From Bacteroidota bacterium (GTDB lineage Bacteria > Bacteroidota > Ignavibacteria > Palsa-1295), in contig JAUZNX010000008.1 in the NCBI GenBank assembly GCA_030706745.1, positions 1-64,000 on the forward strand: a stretch of 64,000 nt of DNA. The letters run 5' to 3'. Shown here piece by piece: positions 52,728-60,965 of this stretch. The notes below the pieces were generated by a model. The model was not told the DNA's origin. It was given only the letters and a program-made list of their open reading frames with translations, and did not search any database. The position numbers and the translations under genes are program-made. Every line of letters begins with the position of its first letter. Within the stretch, counting starts at the first letter, position 1.

Positions 52728-53642
52728 TTGGTATATTTCTATCTCGTTCTCCAGCAATTGATCGGCAGCACGACACATCTTGTCGCGCAGGATACAAGTC
52801 TTGCCGTCGCGCCGGCGCTCGTGCTCCTGCTTCGCGCTTCGGGTGCATCGATCTTGTTCTTGCCGATTTTGTTCATCACCGAGAAGCGGTGGAATATTTT
52901 GCATCGTATCGAGCGGGCCGATTATGGTCGCCTGTTTTTGCTTGGGCTGTTAAACGTCCCGCTCAATCAATTCCTGTATCTGAACGGGGTAAAATATACA
53001 ACGCCAGCCAACAGCGCATTGCTCTATGCAATGACCCCGGCGATGGTCCTTGTGCTGACATTGTTCGCTCGCAGTGAGCGTCCTTCGAGCGCCAAAGCCA
53101 TTGGCATCTTATTGGCTCTAGTCGGTGCAGTACTCATCATGTTCGAACATGGGGCGACACTCCGATCGGAACACACAGTCGGGAATATTCTGATCTTCAT
53201 CGCTGTCATCGCGTGGTCACTCTTCACGATGTTGGGCAGGCCACTCGTGCTGAAATACGGAGCGGTCTACGTTACGGCGGTCAACATGATCGTCGGTACA
53301 CTGATCTATCTTCCCATCGGATTGCTCGTAGGTGATGTTCCGCAAATCGGAAAGATATCCGGCACCTCCTGGATCGATATCGCGTATCTGGCGGCGATTG
53401 CTTCGGTCTTGAATTACATCCTATGGTACACCGCGCTCGCAAAGCTCGAAACAACCAAAGTGGCGATCTTCCAGAATCTACAGCCGATCATGACAACGAT
53501 CATGGCGTTCATGCTCGGGCGGGTGATTATCACAGCACGGCTCGGAATTGGTGGTCTGCTGACACTAGTGGGTGTCCTCGTTGTGCAGGTTGGCGATCGC
53601 TTCATTCGATGGCGCGGGACCAGCCTTGCTCGCCGTGTCTGA
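52728..53642 (+). CDS. EamA/DMT superfamily transporter
   Basis: A 304-residue inner-membrane protein with about ten hydrophobic spans arranged as two five-span repeats, the drug/metabolite transporter pattern (LGLLNVPLNQFLYLNGVKYTTPANSALLYAMTPAMVLVLTL in the first half, and the second-half AIASVLNYILWYTALAKLETTKVAIFQNLQPIMTTIMAF). TTG start 52728, 6 bp after the glycosyltransferase stop. Last gene of the purN-to-EamA run; it overlaps the convergent phosphoesterase by 41 bp. Substrate unknown. Confidence 0.88.
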   Translation: MVYFYLVLQQLIGSTTHLVAQDTSLAVAPALVLLLRASGASILFLPILFITEKRWNILHRIERADYGRLFLLGLLNVPLNQFLYLNGVKYTTPANSALLYAMTPAMVLVLTLFARSERPSSAKAIGILLALVGAVLIMFEHGATLRSEHTVGNILIFIAVIAWSLFTMLGRPLVLKYGAVYVTAVNMIVGTLIYLPIGLLVGDVPQIGKISGTSWIDIAYLAAIASVLNYILWYTALAKLETTKVAIFQNLQPIMTTIMAFMLGRVIITARLGIGGLLTLVGVLVVQVGDRFIRWRGTSLARRV

Positions 53643-54420
53643 AGTTCTCTTCATCACGATGTTCAAACTGATTGGTTGAGTCATTCCACATGACTCTATT
53701 GACCTTCATTGTTGGTCGTTCGCAATGAATCACGTTGAATGAGTTGAGCTCTTGCGAGCCATTGAACAGGGTTGCCGTGCCTGCCTGAATTACGAGAGCG
53801 GAGTAATCTTCTATCTTGTAACGCTCTGCGGTCAATCCCGCATGTATGCGGTGGAGATGTCCCGCGAGAAAGAGATCGGCCCCGCATTCCGAAAGCACCT
53901 TCATCGCGCGCCATGCACGCCCGACGATCTGCCGAGTTTTGCGATAACCATCCGGCACATCGAATGGATGGTGTGTCACAACGATTTTGATTCGATCGTT
54001 CGGCACCGGACGCAGCATGTCTTGGATCATTGCAAGTTGCCAGCGGCTGATATGACCATACTTCGTCTTGGTGGCGCGCGCGGTATTGATGCCGATGGCA
54101 GCGATCTCATCATCCTCGAAAAATGGAAGTCGCTCGCTCGAAATAAACCGCCGAAACCGGCCCATTGGATGCAAAAGCCGCTCGATCGGATGGTAGATCG
54201 GAACGTCGTGGTTGCCGGGAACGACAATTTGCGGACCTGGCAGCGATAGGAGAAATTCACGGGCTTCTCGAAATTCACCGCGCCGGCCACGTTCCGTCAG
54301 ATCGCCGGAGACCACGACGAGATCTGGGCGCTGCTCGTGTACTGCCCGGACGAGAGGGGCTTTCAGCCGCTCATCGACCGCGCCAAAGTGGATATCGGAT
54401 AAGTGGACGATGGTCCGCAT
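53602..54420 (-). CDS. Calcineurin-like metallophosphoesterase
   Basis: A 272-residue cytoplasmic dinuclear-metal phosphoesterase. Motifs in order: HLSDIHFG (D, H), VVSGDLTERG (GD), VPGNHD (GNHD), THHPFD (H) and AGHLHRIH (GHxH). ATG 54420 (MRTIVHLSDIHFG) is the natural start; the frame extends 18 bp further. The 3' end overlaps the EamA gene, and the start faces a PAP2 gene (divergent, 84 bp). Confidence 0.92.
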   Translation of the reverse strand: MRTIVHLSDIHFGAVDERLKAPLVRAVHEQRPDLVVVSGDLTERGRRGEFREAREFLLSLPGPQIVVPGNHDVPIYHPIERLLHPMGRFRRFISSERLPFFEDDEIAAIGINTARATKTKYGHISRWQLAMIQDMLRPVPNDRIKIVVTHHPFDVPDGYRKTRQIVGRAWRAMKVLSECGADLFLAGHLHRIHAGLTAERYKIEDYSALVIQAGTATLFNGSQELNSFNVIHCERPTMKVNRVMWNDSTNQFEHRDEENFRHGEQGWSRAIE

Positions 54421-54504
54421 TGTTTCCTTTCTCTTCAAGATCCGAGCCGACCGATCGGCAATTGCGGACGGTATTCGGCAAGATACTTGTTCCGTTTGCT
54501 AGTC

Positions 54505-55263
54505 ATGACCCCCACCATGCACCATCCGCATCCCATCGAGGATCTTCCCGCAAGCCGTGCGCAAAAGCTGCTGCGGGCGCTGACGTCATATTATGCCATT
54601 GCGTTGGCCGTAGCGGTAGTTTGTGCATGGGGGTTCGGTTGGCTGGCGGACGAAGTACTCGATCATGAGTTTACTGTCGCAAATACTTCAATCCTACTGA
54701 CGATCCACGCGCATCGCACCGCGACCCTCGACCAGATTGCATTCCTGGCAAGCGGAATCGGTTCTGCGACTGGAATCACGATAATTGGGATTGCATTGGT
54801 CCTGGCACTTCTCATTATGAATCGTTATGTCGATCTTGGCACTCTGGCCGCCGTGCTTCTGGGCGCGACAGTGCTAATGCTGACATTCAAGCTTCTGTTT
54901 CATCAGGTCCGTCCCCACGTCTTCGAGCCTCTGGTGCGGGAGACGAACTTCAGCTTTCCGAGCGGACATTCGCTGACATCATTTAGCCTCTGGGGTTTTC
55001 TTGCCTGGTGGATTGTCTCCATGAATCACCGGCAGGTCTGGAGGTGGATTCTGGGTATTTTAGGTTTGGGAATTGCGGTGTTGGTCGCTCTAAGCCGGCT
55101 CTATCTCGGTGTGCATTGGCCGACAGATGTGGTCGCCGGGATGCTTTTGGGCTTCTCTTGGGTCGGTGTATGCGTGACCGGTCAGCACTGGCTCACCCGC
55201 CATGCCCGACGTGAAAGAAGGCGATTGCGAGCCCAACGGATGAAATCTGCTAATGCCGTGTGA
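54505..55263 (+). CDS. PAP2 phosphatase, canonical
   Basis: A 252-residue inner-membrane phosphatase, the likely undecaprenyl-diphosphate or lipid-phosphate phosphatase. All three motifs are intact: KLLFHQVRP (KxxxxxxRP), FPSGHSLTS (PSGH) and SRLYLGVHWPTD (SRxxxxxHxxxD). Five or six membrane spans, with a long N-terminal cytoplasmic region (MHHPHPIEDLPASRAQKLL) and a basic tail. ATG 54505. Compare the variant PAP2 at 14705. Confidence 0.92.
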   Translation: MTPTMHHPHPIEDLPASRAQKLLRALTSYYAIALAVAVVCAWGFGWLADEVLDHEFTVANTSILLTIHAHRTATLDQIAFLASGIGSATGITIIGIALVLALLIMNRYVDLGTLAAVLLGATVLMLTFKLLFHQVRPHVFEPLVRETNFSFPSGHSLTSFSLWGFLAWWIVSMNHRQVWRWILGILGLGIAVLVALSRLYLGVHWPTDVVAGMLLGFSWVGVCVTGQHWLTRHARRERRRLRAQRMKSANAV

Positions 55264-55299
55264 CATTTGGGTGCTCTCAAGTGTCTATATAATGGCAAC

Positions 55300-57390
55300 A
55301 TGGATAAACACAGGAGATTGATCCTCGGATTGAGCATTTTTGCGAGCATTGTGCTCGCTGAGAATAGTTACGCGAGTGTTCGGCTTGCACTTGATTCTGT
55401 AAGTCTCGATTTCGGTCGAGTCGACACCGGCAGCTTCAAAGAATTGACACTCCAGGTTTGGGACACCACGACTACTGATGTACAGATCGATGCCGTCTCC
55501 CCATCTGGCAGTGCGGCTTCGGATTTCGTAGTCATTTCCCCGAGTTTCCCGACGATCGTTCCATCTGGCGGTATTACGGTCATTCCAATCGTGATCCGCT
55601 TTAGGCCGAGTGCCATCGGGCAGCGCAATGCGCTTCTCCTAATTCAGACATCTGATGGAAGCATTGCCGTCCCGGTCAGTGGATTGGGCAAGGCGGAGGT
55701 GTCGGGGCTCTTCTTCTCCATGAGCAAGATTAATTTTGGGGCGCTCTCGCCAGTGCTTCAACTCGATACGATTGTCGAACTCTATTCCAGTGGGCCTGAT
55801 AGTGCAACGATTTTAGGGGGTAGTATCTTGAATGGTTCGACATCGACCTTTGCGGCGACCATCCTCGATTCTTCTGGCGAATCCGTATTGAAAATTGGTC
55901 CAGGCGATTCTATTGCCATTCGCATCACGGTTAACGGCTTTCTACCGACCGGACCAAAGGAGGCTGCATTCTCCGTTCTGGGACAAACATCCACACCATC
56001 TTTGGACCTTATTGCCGATGTCGAGTGGGCTACCTTTACGCTCGATCCTGCTCCAATCGTCGATTTCGGAGTCATGTATGCCGGCGAGGTGCGGGATACC
56101 CTGATTAACATAACGAACACGGGCGTGTCTGCTTTTGCCATCAATGAGGTCGATCCACCAACAGGCGATTTTCATATTGTGAACGAACCTGCGATACCGA
56201 TTTTTGTAAGGACGGGCGAAACTGCGCAACTCACGGTCAGAGCGAATCCGGGGATTAGCACCTATCACGCGGGCGAAATGGCGGTGATATCGATGAACTC
56301 CCAAAATTCGAATTATCTCTCCACCCATTTTCAGGTCAGTGTAGCTGGAAATGCGCTTCAGCTTCCGTCAAGTCAGTCAGTAAGCTACTACTGCGCGATG
56401 CCGGGGTCGATAGAGGTCACCGTGCCGGTATTGGATACGATTTCGAGAAGTTTTGCCGTTACTGGTGTTTTGGCGAGCGACCCATCGATTATTGTTCACC
56501 CGGTGACTTCCTTTCCAGATACTATTGGAGCGGGAATGACTCAGCAAATCATGCTTCACATCGACCAGTCATCGACTTCTGCAAATAAGATTATCCTGCA
56601 GTTCCTGGGTGGAACGCAGATTGTTGCCACCGACACCCTATACCTAACCGATCTGCTTTCGAATGCTAGCATTGCTCTCTCTCCGCTGCCGAGCAATGAT
56701 TCAGCGCATCGCTCCTTTGACGTTCGAACGCAGACAACGCTCACCCCATTCATGCTGGATACACTCGTTGTACACCTGGCATCAAGCAATGACGCGACTG
56801 AAATTGATATTTCTTCAATTGCGCTTGCCCCAGGACTCTCAAATGCGCATATATTGAGTATTGTGCGTGATGTCAGTGGTTATGTTGTAACGATTGCCTC
56901 ATCCTTGCCGCTGACCTCGCTCTCTGGCAGTTCAATTCTGTCGTTTCAAGTCAAGCGCTTCATTTCCGATCAGGACTCAACAAATATCGAACTTTGGGCC
57001 GAAGCTCCAGAACGCACCGGGTGTCTCGAATGGGCAGGGGACACGGAAGATGTTCCACTTCCTTCATCCTGTGGCAGCGGTGAGTTGCAGTATTATCTTT
57101 CGAAGGGATCGCTGCTCTGGGATGTCCATATGCAGCAGAATCCTGTCCGTGGTGCGATCGGACATATTGCGATAACCGCAGGTGCTCCAGCGGTTCTGGA
57201 CTATGACATTATGAGTGTGCTAGGCGAGCGCGTGGCGCATGGAATAATGCAGCTTGACATTGGTCATAATGATCTCGAACTTCCAATTGGTCTGATAGCA
57301 GATGGCTCCTATTACGTGAAGCTTGTGGCGCATGCACGGGATGCTTCCGTCTCTGAAGTCAACTCTCTGCTTTTCATCAAGCGCGATTAA
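55300..57390 (+). CDS. Secreted choice-of-anchor (ASH-repeat) protein with T9SS-like sorting domain
   Basis: A 696-residue exported protein from ATG 55300 (signal MDKHRRLILGLSIFASIVLAENSYA). It contains at least three ASH/choice-of-anchor-D immunoglobulin-like repeats, recognised by the recurring phrase DFG.V.....DT or INFGALSP and FGVMYAGEVRDTLINITNTG (about residues 25-130, 135-235 and 235-350), then other beta domains, and a C-terminal sorting-like module (QNPVRGAIGHIAITA, YDIMSVLGERVAHG, LIADGSYYVKLVA). A surface or secreted structural protein; the ligand is unknown. Confidence 0.8.
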   Translation: MDKHRRLILGLSIFASIVLAENSYASVRLALDSVSLDFGRVDTGSFKELTLQVWDTTTTDVQIDAVSPSGSAASDFVVISPSFPTIVPSGGITVIPIVIRFRPSAIGQRNALLLIQTSDGSIAVPVSGLGKAEVSGLFFSMSKINFGALSPVLQLDTIVELYSSGPDSATILGGSILNGSTSTFAATILDSSGESVLKIGPGDSIAIRITVNGFLPTGPKEAAFSVLGQTSTPSLDLIADVEWATFTLDPAPIVDFGVMYAGEVRDTLINITNTGVSAFAINEVDPPTGDFHIVNEPAIPIFVRTGETAQLTVRANPGISTYHAGEMAVISMNSQNSNYLSTHFQVSVAGNALQLPSSQSVSYYCAMPGSIEVTVPVLDTISRSFAVTGVLASDPSIIVHPVTSFPDTIGAGMTQQIMLHIDQSSTSANKIILQFLGGTQIVATDTLYLTDLLSNASIALSPLPSNDSAHRSFDVRTQTTLTPFMLDTLVVHLASSNDATEIDISSIALAPGLSNAHILSIVRDVSGYVVTIASSLPLTSLSGSSILSFQVKRFISDQDSTNIELWAEAPERTGCLEWAGDTEDVPLPSSCGSGELQYYLSKGSLLWDVHMQQNPVRGAIGHIAITAGAPAVLDYDIMSVLGERVAHGIMQLDIGHNDLELPIGLIADGSYYVKLVAHARDASVSEVNSLLFIKRD

Positions 57391-57431
57391 CCCAACTTCC
57401 GCGCCGAAGGCTCGCATCCTGCTATTTTTGT

Positions 57432-58064
57432 ATGATGCAAGATTCCAGCGACCGCAATATTAACCAGGTCCGTATTGATTTACGAGGCGAAGCTCTTGCT
57501 CGACGCGAAGCCATTCCGAGCGAAAAGCGAAGCGAACTCAGCGCGAGTGTATCAGATAAAGTTCTGCATGAACTGGATATACTCAATGCTCGGTTCGTTC
57601 ATTGCTACATTAGCTTTCGCAGTGAGGTAGAAACCCGTTCTCTAATTGATACCATGCTGGCTCGCGGGATTCGAGTAGTGGTGCCGGTTGTCGAGGGTGA
57701 CGGGTCGGGAGGAACACTCGTACACACTGAGATTCAGGGACTCACCAATTTGCGAACTGGGGCCTTTGGCATCGAGGAGCCAGTTGAACAAACGCCGTCT
57801 GCCCTCGAAGCATTGGATGCAATCATCATTCCGATGGTCGCCTTCGATCGGCATGGCGCTCGTCTCGGATATGGCAAAGGATTCTATGACCGATTTTTGC
57901 GCGGTCTGCCCTGCGACATTCAGCGAATGGGCCTTGCGTTTTCCGTTCAGGAAGTCGCCGCGATTCCACTGTTGCCGCACGATGAACGTGTGGAGACCAT
58001 TTTTACAGAACTGGAGCGGATTGCAGTGACTGATGCTAATACTCAGACAATCGATGAGCAATGA
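57432..58064 (+). CDS. 5-formyltetrahydrofolate cyclo-ligase
   Basis: A 210-residue enzyme that converts 5-formyl-THF to 5,10-methenyl-THF with ATP, feeding one-carbon metabolism. Family motif VAFDRHGARLGYGKGFYDRFL, preceded by LRGEALARREAIP near the N-terminus and SFRSEVETR, is clear. It starts with ATG-ATG at 57432, and its stop overlaps the PspC gene by 4 bp. Confidence 0.94.
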   Translation: MMQDSSDRNINQVRIDLRGEALARREAIPSEKRSELSASVSDKVLHELDILNARFVHCYISFRSEVETRSLIDTMLARGIRVVVPVVEGDGSGGTLVHTEIQGLTNLRTGAFGIEEPVEQTPSALEALDAIIIPMVAFDRHGARLGYGKGFYDRFLRGLPCDIQRMGLAFSVQEVAAIPLLPHDERVETIFTELERIAVTDANTQTIDEQ

Positions 58065-59308
58065 TTAGTCTCACAAGGCCACATGAGGGCAGACTTATCG
58101 CCGGTGTTTGCGCAGCCATGGAAGGGGCATACGGTGTTCCCGTTCTGCTCGTTCGTGCCATTTTCATTGTCAGCTTCATTGTTAATCCCGTAATACTCTT
58201 GATGTACCTTTTGCTCTCGCTATCAATCCCGAGCGAGCGGAGCGTTATTTCGGAGATGCGGCTCCGCGATCGAGAAGAACGAGCATCAGGCTTTTCACAT
58301 CTAAGCACATTCCTTCTCGATCGAGCGAGCATAAGATCAGGCAATAAGGTGGTTCGACAACGGTATGTCACCGCACTTCTCCTGATTGCGATGGTTGTTT
58401 TCCAAATTCCGCGCCTCGAAGGGGATACTTTTCATCAACTTCATCCCATGGTTGACAGCATTGCCGCTTCGCTCAGTCGAGTCAGTGGTGTCCTTCTTTA
58501 TTTGCTTTCTGCGGCGGCCTTTCTTCTGTATCACAGGACTCACCTGAGTCCCGTCGTACTGCGGAATGGTATCACTGACCGTCTTGCTGTCCAACGCGGC
58601 GAGATGCGCGAAATTGGTGGTTTGGCAGCCGGAATCGCGAGAGTTATTCGTGTTGATGTTGCTTGGATACGGGTGTTCCTGTTGTTGCTCAATATTCTGA
58701 CGCTCGGCTTTCTCGGTGCTCTATACTTTGTGATAGTCTGGTTGCTGCGCCGGACTGGCCAGACTCAGAACGAACTTAGTGTTGACAGGGATGAGTATGA
58801 GTCAACCGATCGAAACCAGACTGGAGACAAGTTTCCAATTATTGCCAGCGGATTGCTCCTGAGCTTGGCCATTATTCGACTTTCAACGGAGTTGCGACTG
58901 TTCTACTTCAATGAGTCACTCCTACAGGGTATCATACATTGCGTTTTAGGTATCCTCTTCACAAGGCGAAGAGGTGGCTTATGGCAAATTATAGGAGCGG
59001 CGCTGTTATTGCTAGGTGTCTACGACTTGTGCTCGGCTATTTTTCATGTTCAGCCAGGTGTTGCCGGACGCTGGCAAGTCGCATACCTGGTGGCCGCACT
59101 GACGATCATCTACTTTGCACTCGTGGCACTTCGAGGGCAGGCGATATTAATTGCGATGAGTCTGGCCGGGGCGGCCTTCCTCGCGCTGCTATTTGTGAGC
59201 TTGCAGATCACCTCAGAGGATTTTCTACTCGCGCTAGTGCGGTTCTATGATTTCTTCTATCCACTGATCTTCGCAGGGCTCGGTCTATGGGTGGCAAGAG
59301 ATGGATAA
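58061..59308 (+). CDS. Membrane protein with two PspC-like domains
   Basis: A 415-residue inner-membrane protein coupled to fau by ATGA. The first PspC domain is N-terminal (GRLIAGVCAAMEGAYGVPVLLVRAIFIVSFIVNPV... IPSE, residues 10-65); a second PspC-like module appears in the middle (REIGGLAAGIARVIRVDVAWIRVFLLLLNIL, about 185-230). The rest has several hydrophobic spans, some in a conserved-looking C-terminal block. PspC proteins sense membrane stress in the phage-shock response; no PspA gene is present here. The end overlaps the convergent nitrilase by 52 bp. Confidence 0.85.
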   Translation: MISLTRPHEGRLIAGVCAAMEGAYGVPVLLVRAIFIVSFIVNPVILLMYLLLSLSIPSERSVISEMRLRDREERASGFSHLSTFLLDRASIRSGNKVVRQRYVTALLLIAMVVFQIPRLEGDTFHQLHPMVDSIAASLSRVSGVLLYLLSAAAFLLYHRTHLSPVVLRNGITDRLAVQRGEMREIGGLAAGIARVIRVDVAWIRVFLLLLNILTLGFLGALYFVIVWLLRRTGQTQNELSVDRDEYESTDRNQTGDKFPIIASGLLLSLAIIRLSTELRLFYFNESLLQGIIHCVLGILFTRRRGGLWQIIGAALLLLGVYDLCSAIFHVQPGVAGRWQVAYLVAALTIIYFALVALRGQAILIAMSLAGAAFLALLFVSLQITSEDFLLALVRFYDFFYPLIFAGLGLWVARDG

Positions 59309-60102
59309 AGGCTCACCATTCTGTCTGACATGATATCGTTAAATTGATTGATACGTTTGTTGCGAGTTGGATCGAGACTAACCTCCGCAATAATGGTCTC
59401 ATCTAGAACGGCCGAGGCTTGCGAGAGGATTTCTCCACTGTAATTGATGATAGCACTCTCGCCACGATAGGTCAGGGTCTCTTCTCCGCCAAGCTCAAAC
59501 CCAACGCGATCTGCAAACGCAAGGATCACTTTGTTCTCAAAGGCGCGAGTCTGTAGTGTCACATGCAACATGCCAGTTGTAGTCACAATGTTGGATGGTA
59601 CAGCGATCAGTTCAGCTCCCTGCACGGCCAGTTCGCGTGCCGCTTCCGGAAAGCGCCAGTCGTAACAGATCATAATGCCGACGCGCGCGTTGCCGGAACG
59701 GGTTCGAAGATCGAACACCGGGAATCCCAGATCGCCACGTTTGAATATTCGCGTCTCATAATAGAAGAGATGGATCTTTCGGTAATGACCACAGAGATTG
59801 CCTTCGGCATCTATGGCCACTGCTGAGTTGTAATATACAGCATTAGCCGCTTCAAGGAAACCTGTGATGATTGCCTTGTTTTCTTCGCGCGCCACAGCTT
59901 GGAGCGTTCCGATACTTGAACCATCGACCGGTTCCGCGAGGGATTCAATCTCAGCGGATTCACGAAAAAAATACCCGGTGGTGGCAAGTTCCGGAAAGAT
60001 ACAGAGGTCTGCATCCGTATTTCGCACCATTTCGCGAATTGTGTCAAGATTCCGCCCGATCTGACGGTATTGAGGCGCGAATTGGCAGCAAGCGATTCTC
60101 AT
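59257..60102 (-). CDS. Carbon-nitrogen hydrolase (nitrilase superfamily)
   Basis: A 281-residue amidase/nitrilase-fold enzyme. The triad is Glu38 (FPELATTGY), Lys109 (YRKIHLF) and Cys146 (MICYDWRFPEAAR). Likely an amidase acting on a small amide; the substrate class cannot be assigned from motifs alone. ATG 60102 overlaps the methyltransferase stop by 4 bp, so it is part of the same minus-strand operon. The 3' end overlaps the PspC gene. Confidence 0.92.
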   Translation of the reverse strand: MRIACCQFAPQYRQIGRNLDTIREMVRNTDADLCIFPELATTGYFFRESAEIESLAEPVDGSSIGTLQAVAREENKAIITGFLEAANAVYYNSAVAIDAEGNLCGHYRKIHLFYYETRIFKRGDLGFPVFDLRTRSGNARVGIMICYDWRFPEAARELAVQGAELIAVPSNIVTTTGMLHVTLQTRAFENKVILAFADRVGFELGGEETLTYRGESAIINYSGEILSQASAVLDETIIAEVSLDPTRNKRINQFNDIMSDRMVSLYPSLATHRPSPAKISG

Positions 60103-60965
60103 GCTTTTGTTTCAACGGTAACTAGCCCAAGCCGTTTCATGGCATAACGCACATATTCGGCGTTCATCTCAATACCAACGAATTCCCGTCCGAGTCGTTT
60201 GGCCACGACTGAGGTGGTACCGGAACCGCTAAACAGATCGAGCACTCTGTCGCCTGGGTTAGAAGAGGCCAGAATAATTCGCCTTGTGAGGGCTTCTGGC
60301 TTCTGCGTCGGATGCGGAGTATTTTCTGGCATCGACCAGAAGGGGACTGTGAGATCAGTCCAGATATTAGAGGGATGTGTCATTCGGTAGGGCGCGCCAT
60401 CGGAATCGACGGTCCAATCTTTCGGCTTCCCATTCTCGCGATAGGGCGCAATTACTTGCTTGCGTACCTTAACGAGATCGAGATTGAATGTATAGGAGCG
60501 CTTATCGCGGACGGCGAACCAAATATCTTCCATATTTTGCTTCCAATTTCGCTTCGCGCCTCGGCCTTTATCACGCTTCCAGGTGATGCGATTTACTATC
60601 GTCAGTCCTGTTCGTTCGATCAATGATTGATATAATCCTGACGCTTCCCAGCCTGCACAAATATAGAAGGAGGCGTGCGGAGAGGACACGGCAGGCAACT
60701 GAGATAGCCACTGTTCTGTCCAGTCCTCATAATCAGATTTTGATCGTCTGTCGCTGGAATTGCCAAAGTCTACACCATAATTATATGGAGGATCGGCAAT
60801 GATGAGATCGAAGTAATCCCGCGGGAGAACATTGAGAGCATGTTCAACCGAACCATGATAGATACTCGAACTGAGAGAAGCTACTGGGTTCTGCGGAAGG
60901 CGGGAAAGCCTTGCTTTTGCCTCGCGTGATGAAAGACGAATCGTGCGATTACGTGGCGATGGCAT
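60099..60965 (-). CDS. DNA methyltransferase, beta class (N4/N6 amino-methyltransferase)
   Basis: A 288-residue site-specific modification enzyme. Catalytic motif DPPY at 58-61 (ADPPYNYGVDF) precedes the SAM-binding motif DLFSGSGTT (about 244-252) in the order typical of the beta group, and HPTQKPEALTRRIILASS is motif X-like. No restriction endonuclease is adjacent, and the neighbours are an outer-membrane protein and a nitrilase, so it looks like an orphan methyltransferase. Recognition site not deducible. ATG 60965 shares one base with the upstream gene's stop. Confidence 0.93.
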   Translation of the reverse strand: MPSPRNRTIRLSSREAKARLSRLPQNPVASLSSSIYHGSVEHALNVLPRDYFDLIIADPPYNYGVDFGNSSDRRSKSDYEDWTEQWLSQLPAVSSPHASFYICAGWEASGLYQSLIERTGLTIVNRITWKRDKGRGAKRNWKQNMEDIWFAVRDKRSYTFNLDLVKVRKQVIAPYRENGKPKDWTVDSDGAPYRMTHPSNIWTDLTVPFWSMPENTPHPTQKPEALTRRIILASSNPGDRVLDLFSGSGTTSVVAKRLGREFVGIEMNAEYVRYAMKRLGLVTVETKA

